Below are positions 17,411-25,628 of a DNA stretch of 64,000 nucleotides, piece after piece. Under the pieces are notes generated by a model. That model had not been told where the DNA came from, ran no database searches, and was given only the letters and a program-made list of their open reading frames with translations. The DNA is from G963665405 sp963665405. GTDB lineage: Bacteria > Chloroflexota > Dehalococcoidia > Lucifugimonadales > G963665405. The translations under genes were made by a program, and so were the position numbers. Each line of letters opens with the position of its first letter. Position 1 is the stretch's first letter. The DNA lies in assembly GCA_963665405.2 (NCBI GenBank), contig CAXXUH010000004.1, positions 1,116,001 through 1,180,000 of the forward strand, read 5' to 3'.

Positions 17411-18456
17411 TCGTGGCCTCCGGATGGCGGCCCGCCACGCGGTGGCGCCGTCCTCTGCGCTGGGCGCTGAGTCTGGCAGGGGTCGGCGCGCTCGCCTTCA
17501 TCATCTCGACCCTGGACTTCGGCGCCCTCAAGGACACCTTGAGGGGAGCGAACGTCTGGCTGCTGGCCGGCGCACTGGCGATCGGCGTTCCCTTCATATC
17601 GATGAAGGGGCTTCGCTGGGGGCGCCTGCTCGAGCTGCTGGGGCACAGGCTGCCGTGGACCGTCACGGTCAGGCTGTACGCCGCCGGGCTGTTCGCGGGC
17701 TACGCGACGCCCGGACAGGTGGGCGAGGTGGCCAAGGTCGCCTACCTTGAGAGGTATGGATGCCCAGTGCGGGTGGGGCTGCTGAGCATCGTCGGCGACA
17801 GGCTGATCGACGTCGTTTTCCTGGCTCTGCTGGCGCTGCCGGGGTTGGGGCTCTTCGTTCCCGGTTTCTCCAACCTGATCGGCGGCGCACTGTCCGTCGC
17901 CCTGTTCGTCGTAGGAGGGCTGAGTCTCGTCCTCATTGCCCGGGGGCGTGTCCTTGCCCGCATCGGGACAGGATCCACGGGACGGGCGCTCGGGGTGCTC
18001 CTGGCGAGGCTCCGGTCGACGGGGCCGTCGGCGGCGCCATCACGAAGGGCAGTGATCCTCGTCGTGGTTTTCGCCGTCGTCTCCCAGACGATCCTGTACG
18101 GCAGGCTCGCTCTTGCCCTCGAGGCGATCCACGTCGAGATGTCGGTACACGCCTTCATAACCGGACTCGCCGGCGTTTCGCTGATTGCCGCCATGCCGAT
18201 CAGCATTGCGGGGATAGGCACGCGCGACGTCGCCATGATCGTCCTGTTCGACCGGATCGGACTTGCCAGAGAGCCGGCGGTCGTGTTCTCTGCCCTAATC
18301 CTGCTGCTGCACCTGAGCAACGCGGCGATCGGATTCATCGCGTGGATGGTCTCTGCGCACGCCGCCGCACCGGCGACCGAAGAGGCGCCGAGCTCTTACG
18401 GGCCTCCGCCGGACGCAGCCCGCCCGGTTGGGGAGGGCGGCCGGCCCAACGCATGA
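17407..18456 (+). CDS. YbhN/AglD-type polytopic membrane protein (flippase-like)
   Basis: A 349-residue protein with about eight spans. Family signatures are GLFAGYATPGQVGEVAKV, GDRLIDVVFL and MPISIAGIGTRDVAMIVLF. It starts with GTG overlapping the GT2 stop by four bases. It is the third family member in the window and again stands between a carrier-sugar GT2 and a small protein plus GT-C pair. The C-terminal 40 residues are Ala/Pro-rich and probably cytoplasmic. Substrate unknown. Confidence 0.8.
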   Translation: MIVASGWRPATRWRRPLRWALSLAGVGALAFIISTLDFGALKDTLRGANVWLLAGALAIGVPFISMKGLRWGRLLELLGHRLPWTVTVRLYAAGLFAGYATPGQVGEVAKVAYLERYGCPVRVGLLSIVGDRLIDVVFLALLALPGLGLFVPGFSNLIGGALSVALFVVGGLSLVLIARGRVLARIGTGSTGRALGVLLARLRSTGPSAAPSRRAVILVVVFAVVSQTILYGRLALALEAIHVEMSVHAFITGLAGVSLIAAMPISIAGIGTRDVAMIVLFDRIGLAREPAVVFSALILLLHLSNAAIGFIAWMVSAHAAAPATEEAPSSYGPPPDAARPVGEGGRPNA

Positions 18457-18489
18457 CTGACGGGACCCGTATCTGTACTGAGAGCCTCG

Positions 18490-18906
18490 TTGAATAGATC
18501 GAGGCGAGTGCGGGAGTCCGAGGCCGAGAAGCCCCCGGTGCGAGAAGTCTACGACGAGGGACGGAACGGCGTGTCGTCGTCTGACCTGGACTCGTCACCG
18601 ACCCCGGCGAGCCGCGAGGCCGAGACCCTCCGGCACGCAGCGGACGTTGGCGGACCGGCTCCCATGAATGAGAGGGGACGGATCGCGGGAATCGTCAACG
18701 CAGCCGCCCGGGCGAGCGGTGCCTCCAAGGCGGCCGCATTCTTGCGAACTCTGGTGGCCGGACCGAGGGCAGGATCGTCCAAGAGACTGCTGGACCTAGT
18801 GCTGGCGGCCTGGATCGTTCTCGTGGCCGCGTTTTTCATGGCCCAGTTCAGCGATCGGTTCGATAAGGGCGTCGATCTGGTGCTCAAACTGCTCTCTATC
18901 CGATGA
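18490..18906 (+). CDS. Single-span membrane protein coupled to a GT-C gene
   Basis: Up to 138 residues from the TTG at 18490, or 80 residues from the ATG at 18664. The first half is hydrophilic and disorder-like. One membrane span follows (LLDLVLAAWIVLVAAFFMAQF), with a short tail DRFDKGVDLVLKLLSIR. The TGA overlaps the ATG of the GT-C gene (ATGA). Span, tail length and coupling match the small proteins at 8557 and 10552. No known domain is recognised. The shorter form would be closest in size to its two counterparts. Confidence 0.6.
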   Translation: MNRSRRVRESEAEKPPVREVYDEGRNGVSSSDLDSSPTPASREAETLRHAADVGGPAPMNERGRIAGIVNAAARASGASKAAAFLRTLVAGPRAGSSKRLLDLVLAAWIVLVAAFFMAQFSDRFDKGVDLVLKLLSIR

Positions 18907-20834
18907 CGTATCTCGCGGTTCTGGCCCTGGCCCCTCTGTGGCTGCTGGCCGCTTCGGTCGCCGGTGCGACCCTCCTGAGGCCCTTCCGCGTCGAGTTCCG
19001 CGGATCGCTGGAGGTGGGGCTCCTCTCGCTCATGTTGGGATTCCCTCTGGCCAGCTACGCAACGTTCGCCTTCGGTGCCGCCGGTTGGCTGACGACCGCA
19101 ACGGCGTGGGTCGTGTTCGGGATCCTCGTACTGGTCGGACTTCCGACCTGGAGCAGGATTCGTCCCGGAGCTGCGCGCGGGTGGCTGGCGAGGCAGTGGG
19201 ACGCGGTCCCTGGAGTAAGTCTCCGCAACTGGGCCGTCCTGGCTCTACTCGTGGTTCTGGTGGTCGCCGCCTCTCTCAACCTGATAGGCTCGCTCGCCCC
19301 GCCCACAGATGCGGACAGCCTCAATCAGCACCTCTCGGCGCCTGCCTACTTCGTGCGGCAGGGGGAGATCACCTTTGTTCCCTATCGGGACTGGCCGAAC
19401 CCGTCGACCGCGGAGATGTGGAACGTGCTCAGCCTCCTGCTGGGACACGAGAGGCTTGCGCTGGTGTTCCAGTGGAGCATGGGCCTCGCGAGCGCGGCGG
19501 CCCTCTATATGCTCGCGTCGGCGCGGACCTCGCCGAGAGCGGGACTGCTGGCGGCCACGATCTATTACACGGCTCCGCACGTTCTCAGCCTGTCCGTCTC
19601 GGCGAAGAGCGATCTGGCGTGGTTGACGTTCGTCTTCTTGTCGTTGCACTGCCTGCTGGCATGGAGGGAGAGGCGGTCTCTCGGGTGGCTGCTGCTGGCG
19701 GCCGTCGCGACCGGTCTGGCGCTTAGCACCAAGTATCAGGGCCTGTTTTGGCTACCGGCGATCGGCCTGGTCCTGGTAGCGTTACAGTGGCCGGACTGGC
19801 GCAGGGCGCCCTGGACGGCCGCCGGCCGCTCGCTATCTTTCGGCTTGGTGGCTCTTTTGGTCGGCTCTCCGTGGTGGATACGGAACTGGATCGCAGGCGG
19901 AGACCCGATATGGCCATACGGCTATCCGCTCCTCGGCTCGAGCGACTGGAGCCAGGAACTGCACGACAAGTACACGGCGTGGACGCAGGGTCCGGGGGAC
20001 TCCATATGGTATTTCTTGGCTGGGCCGTGGAACCTGACCGTCAACCAGTCCGAGTGGCTGTTCGGGCTCAAGTTCCCGATCTCGCCACTGCTGCTGGCGT
20101 TCGTTCCGGCGCTGCTGCTTGTCTGGCCGAGGACTCCTGTGGCCACCCGGAAGTTTTTCGCGTTCACACTCCTGGGCGTGTTGATCTACTACACCATCTG
20201 GTTCTACACATACCAGCAGACGCGCTATCTACTGCCCGCGCTTGCGCTCCTGACGATCCCGGCCGCGTACTGCTTTTGGGAGCTGACCACGTTCCGTGCG
20301 TCGCGGCTGGCCGCCGGAGGGCTTCTCGCTCTGTCACTGGCGATGTTCCTTGGCTACAACGTCATATTCAACGCCCAGTTCGTGCCGGTCGTATTCGGTG
20401 CGGAGTCGCGGGACGAGTTCCTGGCGAGCAAGGTCGGCTTCTACGACGACATCCAATGGGTGAACCGTGAGCTGCCGGAGGACGCGCGACTCCTCTTCTA
20501 CCACATCAAGACGTACTATCTGGATCGAGACTTCGTGCGGGGGGACCGGAACCTGTGGCCGATCGACGACAGCACTACCGCAGACGACTACCTGGGTCTG
20601 CTCGAGCGGCGCGAGATCACTCACATCTTCGTTCCCGGCAACGCTCTTGAGGGGACGGAGCTCCTCCCCACGGAACGGGTCCTCGGGGAGCTGAAGGAGA
20701 CAGGCAACCTGGTATCGGTTTACTTCAATCCAGAGGGGATCTCAGTCGAGAGCAGAACCCTCGAAGTATCACGCCTCGTGCCAGTTGAGGTGCTGGAGGT
20801 AGTCTACCCGGTGACGGTTACCAAGCAGAGATGA
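18903..20834 (+). CDS. GT-C-fold membrane glycosyltransferase, copy 3
   Basis: A 643-residue polytopic protein with about 11-12 spans and a soluble C-terminal domain of about 150 residues. The first external loop carries APPTDADSLNQHLSAP, with Asp138 at the position of Asp133/134 of the other copies. VSAKSDLAW and ALSTKYQGLFW correspond to ASGKIDLAW and LGTKHASVF in copy 1. The C-terminal domain has HIKTYYLDRDFVRGD. It should act on the outer face with a polyprenyl-linked sugar. Four-base overlaps link it to the small protein before it and the ligase/polymerase after it. Confidence 0.75.
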   Translation: MTYLAVLALAPLWLLAASVAGATLLRPFRVEFRGSLEVGLLSLMLGFPLASYATFAFGAAGWLTTATAWVVFGILVLVGLPTWSRIRPGAARGWLARQWDAVPGVSLRNWAVLALLVVLVVAASLNLIGSLAPPTDADSLNQHLSAPAYFVRQGEITFVPYRDWPNPSTAEMWNVLSLLLGHERLALVFQWSMGLASAAALYMLASARTSPRAGLLAATIYYTAPHVLSLSVSAKSDLAWLTFVFLSLHCLLAWRERRSLGWLLLAAVATGLALSTKYQGLFWLPAIGLVLVALQWPDWRRAPWTAAGRSLSFGLVALLVGSPWWIRNWIAGGDPIWPYGYPLLGSSDWSQELHDKYTAWTQGPGDSIWYFLAGPWNLTVNQSEWLFGLKFPISPLLLAFVPALLLVWPRTPVATRKFFAFTLLGVLIYYTIWFYTYQQTRYLLPALALLTIPAAYCFWELTTFRASRLAAGGLLALSLAMFLGYNVIFNAQFVPVVFGAESRDEFLASKVGFYDDIQWVNRELPEDARLLFYHIKTYYLDRDFVRGDRNLWPIDDSTTADDYLGLLERREITHIFVPGNALEGTELLPTERVLGELKETGNLVSVYFNPEGISVESRTLEVSRLVPVEVLEVVYPVTVTKQR

Positions 20835-22243
20835 GAATGCCGTCGTCGTACTCGAGCTCCGGTGTGCGGCCGATCCTGGTGGCCGCCGCGGTCGTCCTAG
20901 TCGCCTACATCGGCGGTAGGGAGATCGCCGACGGGCAGGACTTCAACGCGTTCTTGCTGGGGGTGCTGGCCCTCTGCGTGCTGGTTCTTCTGAACCCGAG
21001 ACTGGGCGTGTACGCCTTCCTGTTCACGCTGATCCTGGTGCCGTTCGACTGGCGGATCGAAGGCCTGAAGGTCACTTCGCCGAACGCGATCCTGGTAGGA
21101 GCCGCGGTCGTGTCCTGGGCGCTCTCGCTCATCATGAGGTCCCAGCGCGTGAGAGTGTCGTCCCTGTACGTCCCCTTCGGAATCGCGGTGGTTGTCGCAT
21201 TCCTCAACCTCGTGCGGTACGGGGCGCCCTTCTTCAACACGCCGTACACTCTGGCCGAGTCAGCGCTTCTGTTCGTCCTCGGCTTCCATCTCTTTCGGGA
21301 CCGAGCGCACCTGGTTCAGCTTCTTGTGGTGCTGGCGATGGCGCTGGCCGTCCGCAACTCCATAGACCTGGGCCTGACCATCGTCTCGCTCAATCAGGGC
21401 AGCACACTGGGCGCGATCCGCGCAGATCAGCTGATACAGGCCACGGCCTCGACGACGGAGTCCGAGTGGCGTAGCCTGCTCCTCCCACTGCTGCTGGCCG
21501 GAACGTTGATGGTCAGAAATCCAGGCCTGAGGCTGGCGCTCGGGGTGGCCCTGGTAACCAACGTGATGTGGCTCGCTCTGGCGGTAACGCGGACCGGGGT
21601 GATCGGGCTCGCCGCCGCCCCTCTCTTCCTCTTGCTTGTGCTTCCAGGCTCGAAGCGCGGTTCTCTCCTGGCCGTTGCCGGGATTGGGGCCGTGGTCGCC
21701 GTATTCTTCGCCGGGTTCTACTCCGACAGCTGGAGCCTGGTGGTGCGGAGCACGGTGGAAGACATCGATGTGGGTTGGGCGGGGGGCAGGCTCGCCCTCT
21801 GGAGTGATGCCTTTGGCGGATTCGTTGAGAATCCCTGGTGGGGATCGGGACTGGGTCCAAGCCATAGCTTCATACTTGGGACGGCAAGGACTATGGGGAT
21901 CGTCTTCGTCATTCCGTTCCTGGCGGCACTGTGGCTCGCCTGGAGACATGGCGCGTGGCTGAGGCGTCAGGAGCTCGACGACATCAGCCGGGCGTTTGTC
22001 ACCGGGGTTCAGGCGGGACTCCTGGTCGCGACGATGTTTGCCTTCGTGGGTGTGTTCTTTCGGCCAGCCGTGGACGCGTTCCTGTTCTGGCTCCTCATCG
22101 GTGTGCAGGAGGCCATCTACCTGGATGTCCGCAGCGGCCGGCGAGCCATTGCCCGCGCCCCGTCGCCCCGCATACCCGGACGCCGCCTCGAGCCACCGAG
22201 GCTTCGCCGGGCAGGATTCCCAAGAGCGAGACCCGCCAGATGA
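20831..22243 (+). CDS. O-antigen ligase/polymerase-like membrane protein
   Basis: A 470-residue protein with about 11-12 spans and a large external loop between late spans. TRTGVIGLAAAPLFLL and NPWWGSGLGPSHSF match the Wzy_C/O-antigen ligase (WaaL/Wzy) signature, where the RTG arginine and the G-G-x-H loop histidine are important. Such enzymes polymerise lipid-linked repeat units or transfer the finished glycan to an acceptor on the outer face. The C-terminal tail is Arg/Pro-rich. It overlaps both neighbours by four bases. Polymerase and ligase cannot be told apart from sequence. Confidence 0.75.
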   Translation: MRMPSSYSSSGVRPILVAAAVVLVAYIGGREIADGQDFNAFLLGVLALCVLVLLNPRLGVYAFLFTLILVPFDWRIEGLKVTSPNAILVGAAVVSWALSLIMRSQRVRVSSLYVPFGIAVVVAFLNLVRYGAPFFNTPYTLAESALLFVLGFHLFRDRAHLVQLLVVLAMALAVRNSIDLGLTIVSLNQGSTLGAIRADQLIQATASTTESEWRSLLLPLLLAGTLMVRNPGLRLALGVALVTNVMWLALAVTRTGVIGLAAAPLFLLLVLPGSKRGSLLAVAGIGAVVAVFFAGFYSDSWSLVVRSTVEDIDVGWAGGRLALWSDAFGGFVENPWWGSGLGPSHSFILGTARTMGIVFVIPFLAALWLAWRHGAWLRRQELDDISRAFVTGVQAGLLVATMFAFVGVFFRPAVDAFLFWLLIGVQEAIYLDVRSGRRAIARAPSPRIPGRRLEPPRLRRAGFPRARPAR

Positions 22244-23472
22244 AAGATCGGCAGGAGATCGTCATGCTGTACGGTCCGACCTGGGACGCTCCATCGCAGG
22301 TCAGCAAGCACCATCTCGCTCGCCACTGGGCGTCTAAGGGTCATCGGGTGCTGTACGTCGAGGCGCCGTTCCACGTCTTCTCTCTGTTGACTAGGCCGCG
22401 CGAGGTTCTCAGGTTATGGCGCCGGTACGCCGGTGGACCCCAGGAGGTGGAGCCGAACCTCTGGATTCAGGCATATCCGGTTCTCTACCCGTACAGGGCC
22501 GGATGGCCCCTGGCGGACAGCCGCTGGATGCTGCGACTCAACCAGATGCTGGTCGGCCGGCAGCTGAGAGGCCTCTCAAGCCGGCTGGGATTTCGCGATC
22601 CAGTGGCGGTGGTGGGCACCGCCTTCTCCCTCTTCCTCCTGGACGACCTGCATCCGTCGCTCATCCTGTACCACTGCAGCGACGACTATACCCGTCAGCC
22701 GACTTTCCCGGCCTCGTTCGAGGCCCTCGAACGCGAGCTCGTCGAGCGGTCGGACGTGGTCATCTGCACGTCTGAGGAGCTTCGCCGCGCGAAGGCGCCT
22801 CTCCACGACCGGACATACGCCGTGGCCAACGGAGCCCAGGTACGGCATTTCGCCCGGGCTCAGGAGGCCGGCACGATCGTTGCCCCTGACCTCGACGAGC
22901 TGCCGCGGCCGATCGTCGGGTATATCGGGAGCGTCTTCGAGTGGGTCGACCAGAGGATGCTGGTCTACGCCGCTCGGGAGCACCCGTCCTGGAGCTTTGT
23001 ACTGGTCGGGCCGGTCACGACCGACGTCGGGCAGCTGCGTTCGCTCTCGAACATCCACCTGCTGGGACCGCGGGACTACGCCGATCTGCCGTCCTATCTC
23101 AAGGGCTTCGACGCCGCCACGGTGCCGTTCGTCTTTCATGACGTGACGATGCGGGCCAGCCCTGTCAAGTTCTACGAGTATCTGGCGTCCGGCGTGCCGA
23201 TTGTCGCTACGATGTTGCCGGACTTCGAGCCCTTCCGCCACATGGCGCGGCTGGTCTCCTCCCCGGAGGAGTTCTCAGCCTCGCTCGAGGCCGTCATCGG
23301 CGGGGACACGTCGGCGAAGCGGGAGGAACGCATAGCCGAGTCGCTGAACCACTCCTGGGAGGCCCGATTCGCCGAAGTCGATCGCATCATCGACGATGCG
23401 GTCGAGCGAAAGCGGTTGGAGACGGTTGGTGAGCCGGTAGGGAGCCCGTCCGCCGAGGCCGGCCCGACATGA
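22240..23472 (+). CDS. Glycosyltransferase, GT4 TuaH-like
   Basis: A 410-residue GT-B-type protein. The N-terminal domain has SKHHLARHWASKGHRVLYVE and the motif LILYHCSDDY, which resembles the YDxxDD motif of TuaH-like transferases. The C-terminal domain has PIVGYIGSVFEW, FVLVGPV, LLGPRDYADLPSYLKGFDA and PVKFYEYLASGVPIVAT, the nucleotide-sugar site with its glutamate. The start is the ATG at 22240, which overlaps the upstream TGA; the frame open further upstream is out-of-frame gene sequence. It probably adds a sugar to the repeat unit in the cytoplasm. Confidence 0.8.
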   Translation: MKDRQEIVMLYGPTWDAPSQVSKHHLARHWASKGHRVLYVEAPFHVFSLLTRPREVLRLWRRYAGGPQEVEPNLWIQAYPVLYPYRAGWPLADSRWMLRLNQMLVGRQLRGLSSRLGFRDPVAVVGTAFSLFLLDDLHPSLILYHCSDDYTRQPTFPASFEALERELVERSDVVICTSEELRRAKAPLHDRTYAVANGAQVRHFARAQEAGTIVAPDLDELPRPIVGYIGSVFEWVDQRMLVYAAREHPSWSFVLVGPVTTDVGQLRSLSNIHLLGPRDYADLPSYLKGFDAATVPFVFHDVTMRASPVKFYEYLASGVPIVATMLPDFEPFRHMARLVSSPEEFSASLEAVIGGDTSAKREERIAESLNHSWEARFAEVDRIIDDAVERKRLETVGEPVGSPSAEAGPT

Positions 23473-25628
23473 AGCAGGTGCTTTTGAATGGCCGGGGGCA
23501 GGTGCAGGTGATCGAGGTTCCCGCGCCACCGCTCGAACCCGGATACATCCTCGTGCGGACCGCGTACTCCCTGATCAGCTCCGGAACCGAGCTGGCCTCG
23601 ATCGAGCATCAGTCGTCAGGAGTGGTAGGGCGGGCTCTGAGCCGGCCAGGACTGGTTGCCAATCTTGCCCGCCAGACCCTCAAAGACGGACCCATATCTG
23701 TAAAAGACCGTATAGAGGACAGTCTGTCCCGCTGGAATCCTATCGGCTACAGCCTGTCCGGCACCGTGTTGGAGGTAGCCCCGGAGGTCCAGGAGATACT
23801 GGCGGGCGACCGTGTCGCGTGCAGCGGGGCCGAGCACGCCCACCATGCCGAGGTCGTTGCGGTCCCGATGCGGCTGACCGTCAGGGTGCCGGAGGCCGTG
23901 GACCTGAAGTCCGCAGCCTTTGCGCCGGTGGGCGCCATCGCGTTGCAAGGGGTTCGCAGAAGTGGCGCTGCCCTGGGTGAAACCGTGGTCGTCGTCGGGC
24001 TGGGCCTGGTGGGTCTGCTCGCTTGCCAGCTCCTGAAGGCCACCGGCTGCCGCGTTCTGGGGACGGACCCGGACTCCGCCCGCTGCCGGCTGGCAAAGGA
24101 GACCGGTTGCGAGGAGACGTCCACTGACATGGCCTCACTGGCCGTCCACTGCTCGACCCTCACGGGCGGTCTCGGAGCCGACGCCGTTATCGTGTGCGCC
24201 TCCTCGTCCAGCGACTCGCCGGTCAACGATGCTTTCTCGATCGCGAGGGAGCGGGGTAGGGTGGTGATCGTCGGCGACGTGTCGATGAACCTCTCCCGCG
24301 ACGAGTTCTATCGCAAGGAGCTTGACCTCGTGATGTCCCGCTCCCTCGGTCCTGGGCGCTACGATCCCCGGTACGAGATCGAGGGCCAGGACTACCCGCC
24401 CGCCTTCGTCCGCTGGACCGAGTCGCGAAACGTGGAGGCGGTTCTCGGCCTGATGGCCGGCGGCCGGATGGACCCCACCCCCTTAACGTCCGGCTCGTTC
24501 GCGATCGACGAGGCCGCCGCGGCCTATTCGCACCTCTCTCAGGGAGGCGAATCGGTCGCAGCCGTCCTTTGCTACGACGGTGCCGAAGGGTCTGACGTCC
24601 TGGCGGCGCCGGTGAGCCGGAGAGTCGCGATCAGGCCCGCGAGCCCGCCGTCCGGCCGGATCGAGGTGGGCCTCGTCGGCGCAGGGAATTTTGCCAGGGC
24701 GGTTCATCTGCCCCTTATCCGCCGAAGCCCGCAGCTGTCGCTGCGCGCCATCGTGGGGCGCCGCGGGCCCGATGCCCACCATGCGGCGAGTCGTTTCGGC
24801 GCGTCCTACGTCACGACCGACGTGGCGGAGCTGCTCGACGACAACGACATCGGGGCGGTGTGGGTCGCGACGCCGCATGACAGTCACGCCGATATTTCGG
24901 TTCGGGCGCTGGACGCCGGCAAGCACGTCTTCGTCGAGAAGCCCCTGGCCCTCGGCCTCGAAGATTGCCGGCGCGTCATGGACGCCGTGGACCGCTCTGG
25001 GAAGCTGCTCTCTGTGGGGTTCAACCGCCGGTTCGCGCCGGCTTCGACGATCGTGCGGGCCCACTTCGAGGGCGTCTCGGGTCCGAAGGAGATCGTGTAC
25101 CGGGTGCGCGCGGAGGCAGTGTCGAGGGACCACTGGGTCCGGGATCCGGCACGCGGAGGCGGCCGGGTTCTTGGCGAGTGTGTTCACTTCTTCGACTGGA
25201 TGGCCTGGCTCCTCGACGAGGAGCCAGCTCAGGTCTGGGCGGTCCGCCAACCGGGCGCCGACGAGGATGTCACCATAGTGCTCCGTTTCAGTGGCGGCTC
25301 GACCGGGACCCTCGTCTACACGACGCTGGGCGCCGCGTCGACGGCCAAGGAGCGTATCGAGGTCCTAGGTGGCGGCCGCACCGCCAGTATCGACAACTTC
25401 GAGGCCGTCGAACTCGTTCGCGACGGCAGCCGCCCCAGGCGGAGAAAGACGAAAGGCAAGGGACACGCCGAGCAGCTCGCCTCGTTTGCCGAGACGCTGG
25501 GCGGAGGCGCCCCTCTGGCGGTGACGGTCCGAGATGGGGTCCGAGCGACGGCCTGTGCGGTCGCGGTCGAGGCGTCGATCCGCGAGGGTGTACCTCAGCC
25601 GGTCGAGCGCCTGTGGGCCGATACGTGA
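23469..25628 (+). CDS. Bi-domain oxidoreductase (zinc-type alcohol dehydrogenase fused to Gfo/Idh/MocA)
   Basis: A 719-residue fusion. Residues 1 to about 365 are a medium-chain dehydrogenase/reductase (YSLISSGTELASIE, VGAIALQGVRRSG, nucleotide loop VVVVGLGLVGLLACQLL). Residues from about 395 are a Gfo/Idh/MocA domain (IEVGLVGAGNFARAVHLP, VFVEKPLAL, SVGFNRRFAP, GECVHFFDWM). This fusion is known from surface-glycan clusters but its reaction is poorly defined; oxidation or reduction of a sugar nucleotide is likely. The zinc ligands of classical alcohol dehydrogenases are not obvious. It starts with a four-base overlap (ATGA) and its stop overlaps the next start (TGATG). Confidence 0.85.
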   Translation: MKQVLLNGRGQVQVIEVPAPPLEPGYILVRTAYSLISSGTELASIEHQSSGVVGRALSRPGLVANLARQTLKDGPISVKDRIEDSLSRWNPIGYSLSGTVLEVAPEVQEILAGDRVACSGAEHAHHAEVVAVPMRLTVRVPEAVDLKSAAFAPVGAIALQGVRRSGAALGETVVVVGLGLVGLLACQLLKATGCRVLGTDPDSARCRLAKETGCEETSTDMASLAVHCSTLTGGLGADAVIVCASSSSDSPVNDAFSIARERGRVVIVGDVSMNLSRDEFYRKELDLVMSRSLGPGRYDPRYEIEGQDYPPAFVRWTESRNVEAVLGLMAGGRMDPTPLTSGSFAIDEAAAAYSHLSQGGESVAAVLCYDGAEGSDVLAAPVSRRVAIRPASPPSGRIEVGLVGAGNFARAVHLPLIRRSPQLSLRAIVGRRGPDAHHAASRFGASYVTTDVAELLDDNDIGAVWVATPHDSHADISVRALDAGKHVFVEKPLALGLEDCRRVMDAVDRSGKLLSVGFNRRFAPASTIVRAHFEGVSGPKEIVYRVRAEAVSRDHWVRDPARGGGRVLGECVHFFDWMAWLLDEEPAQVWAVRQPGADEDVTIVLRFSGGSTGTLVYTTLGAASTAKERIEVLGGGRTASIDNFEAVELVRDGSRPRRRKTKGKGHAEQLASFAETLGGGAPLAVTVRDGVRATACAVAVEASIREGVPQPVERLWADT

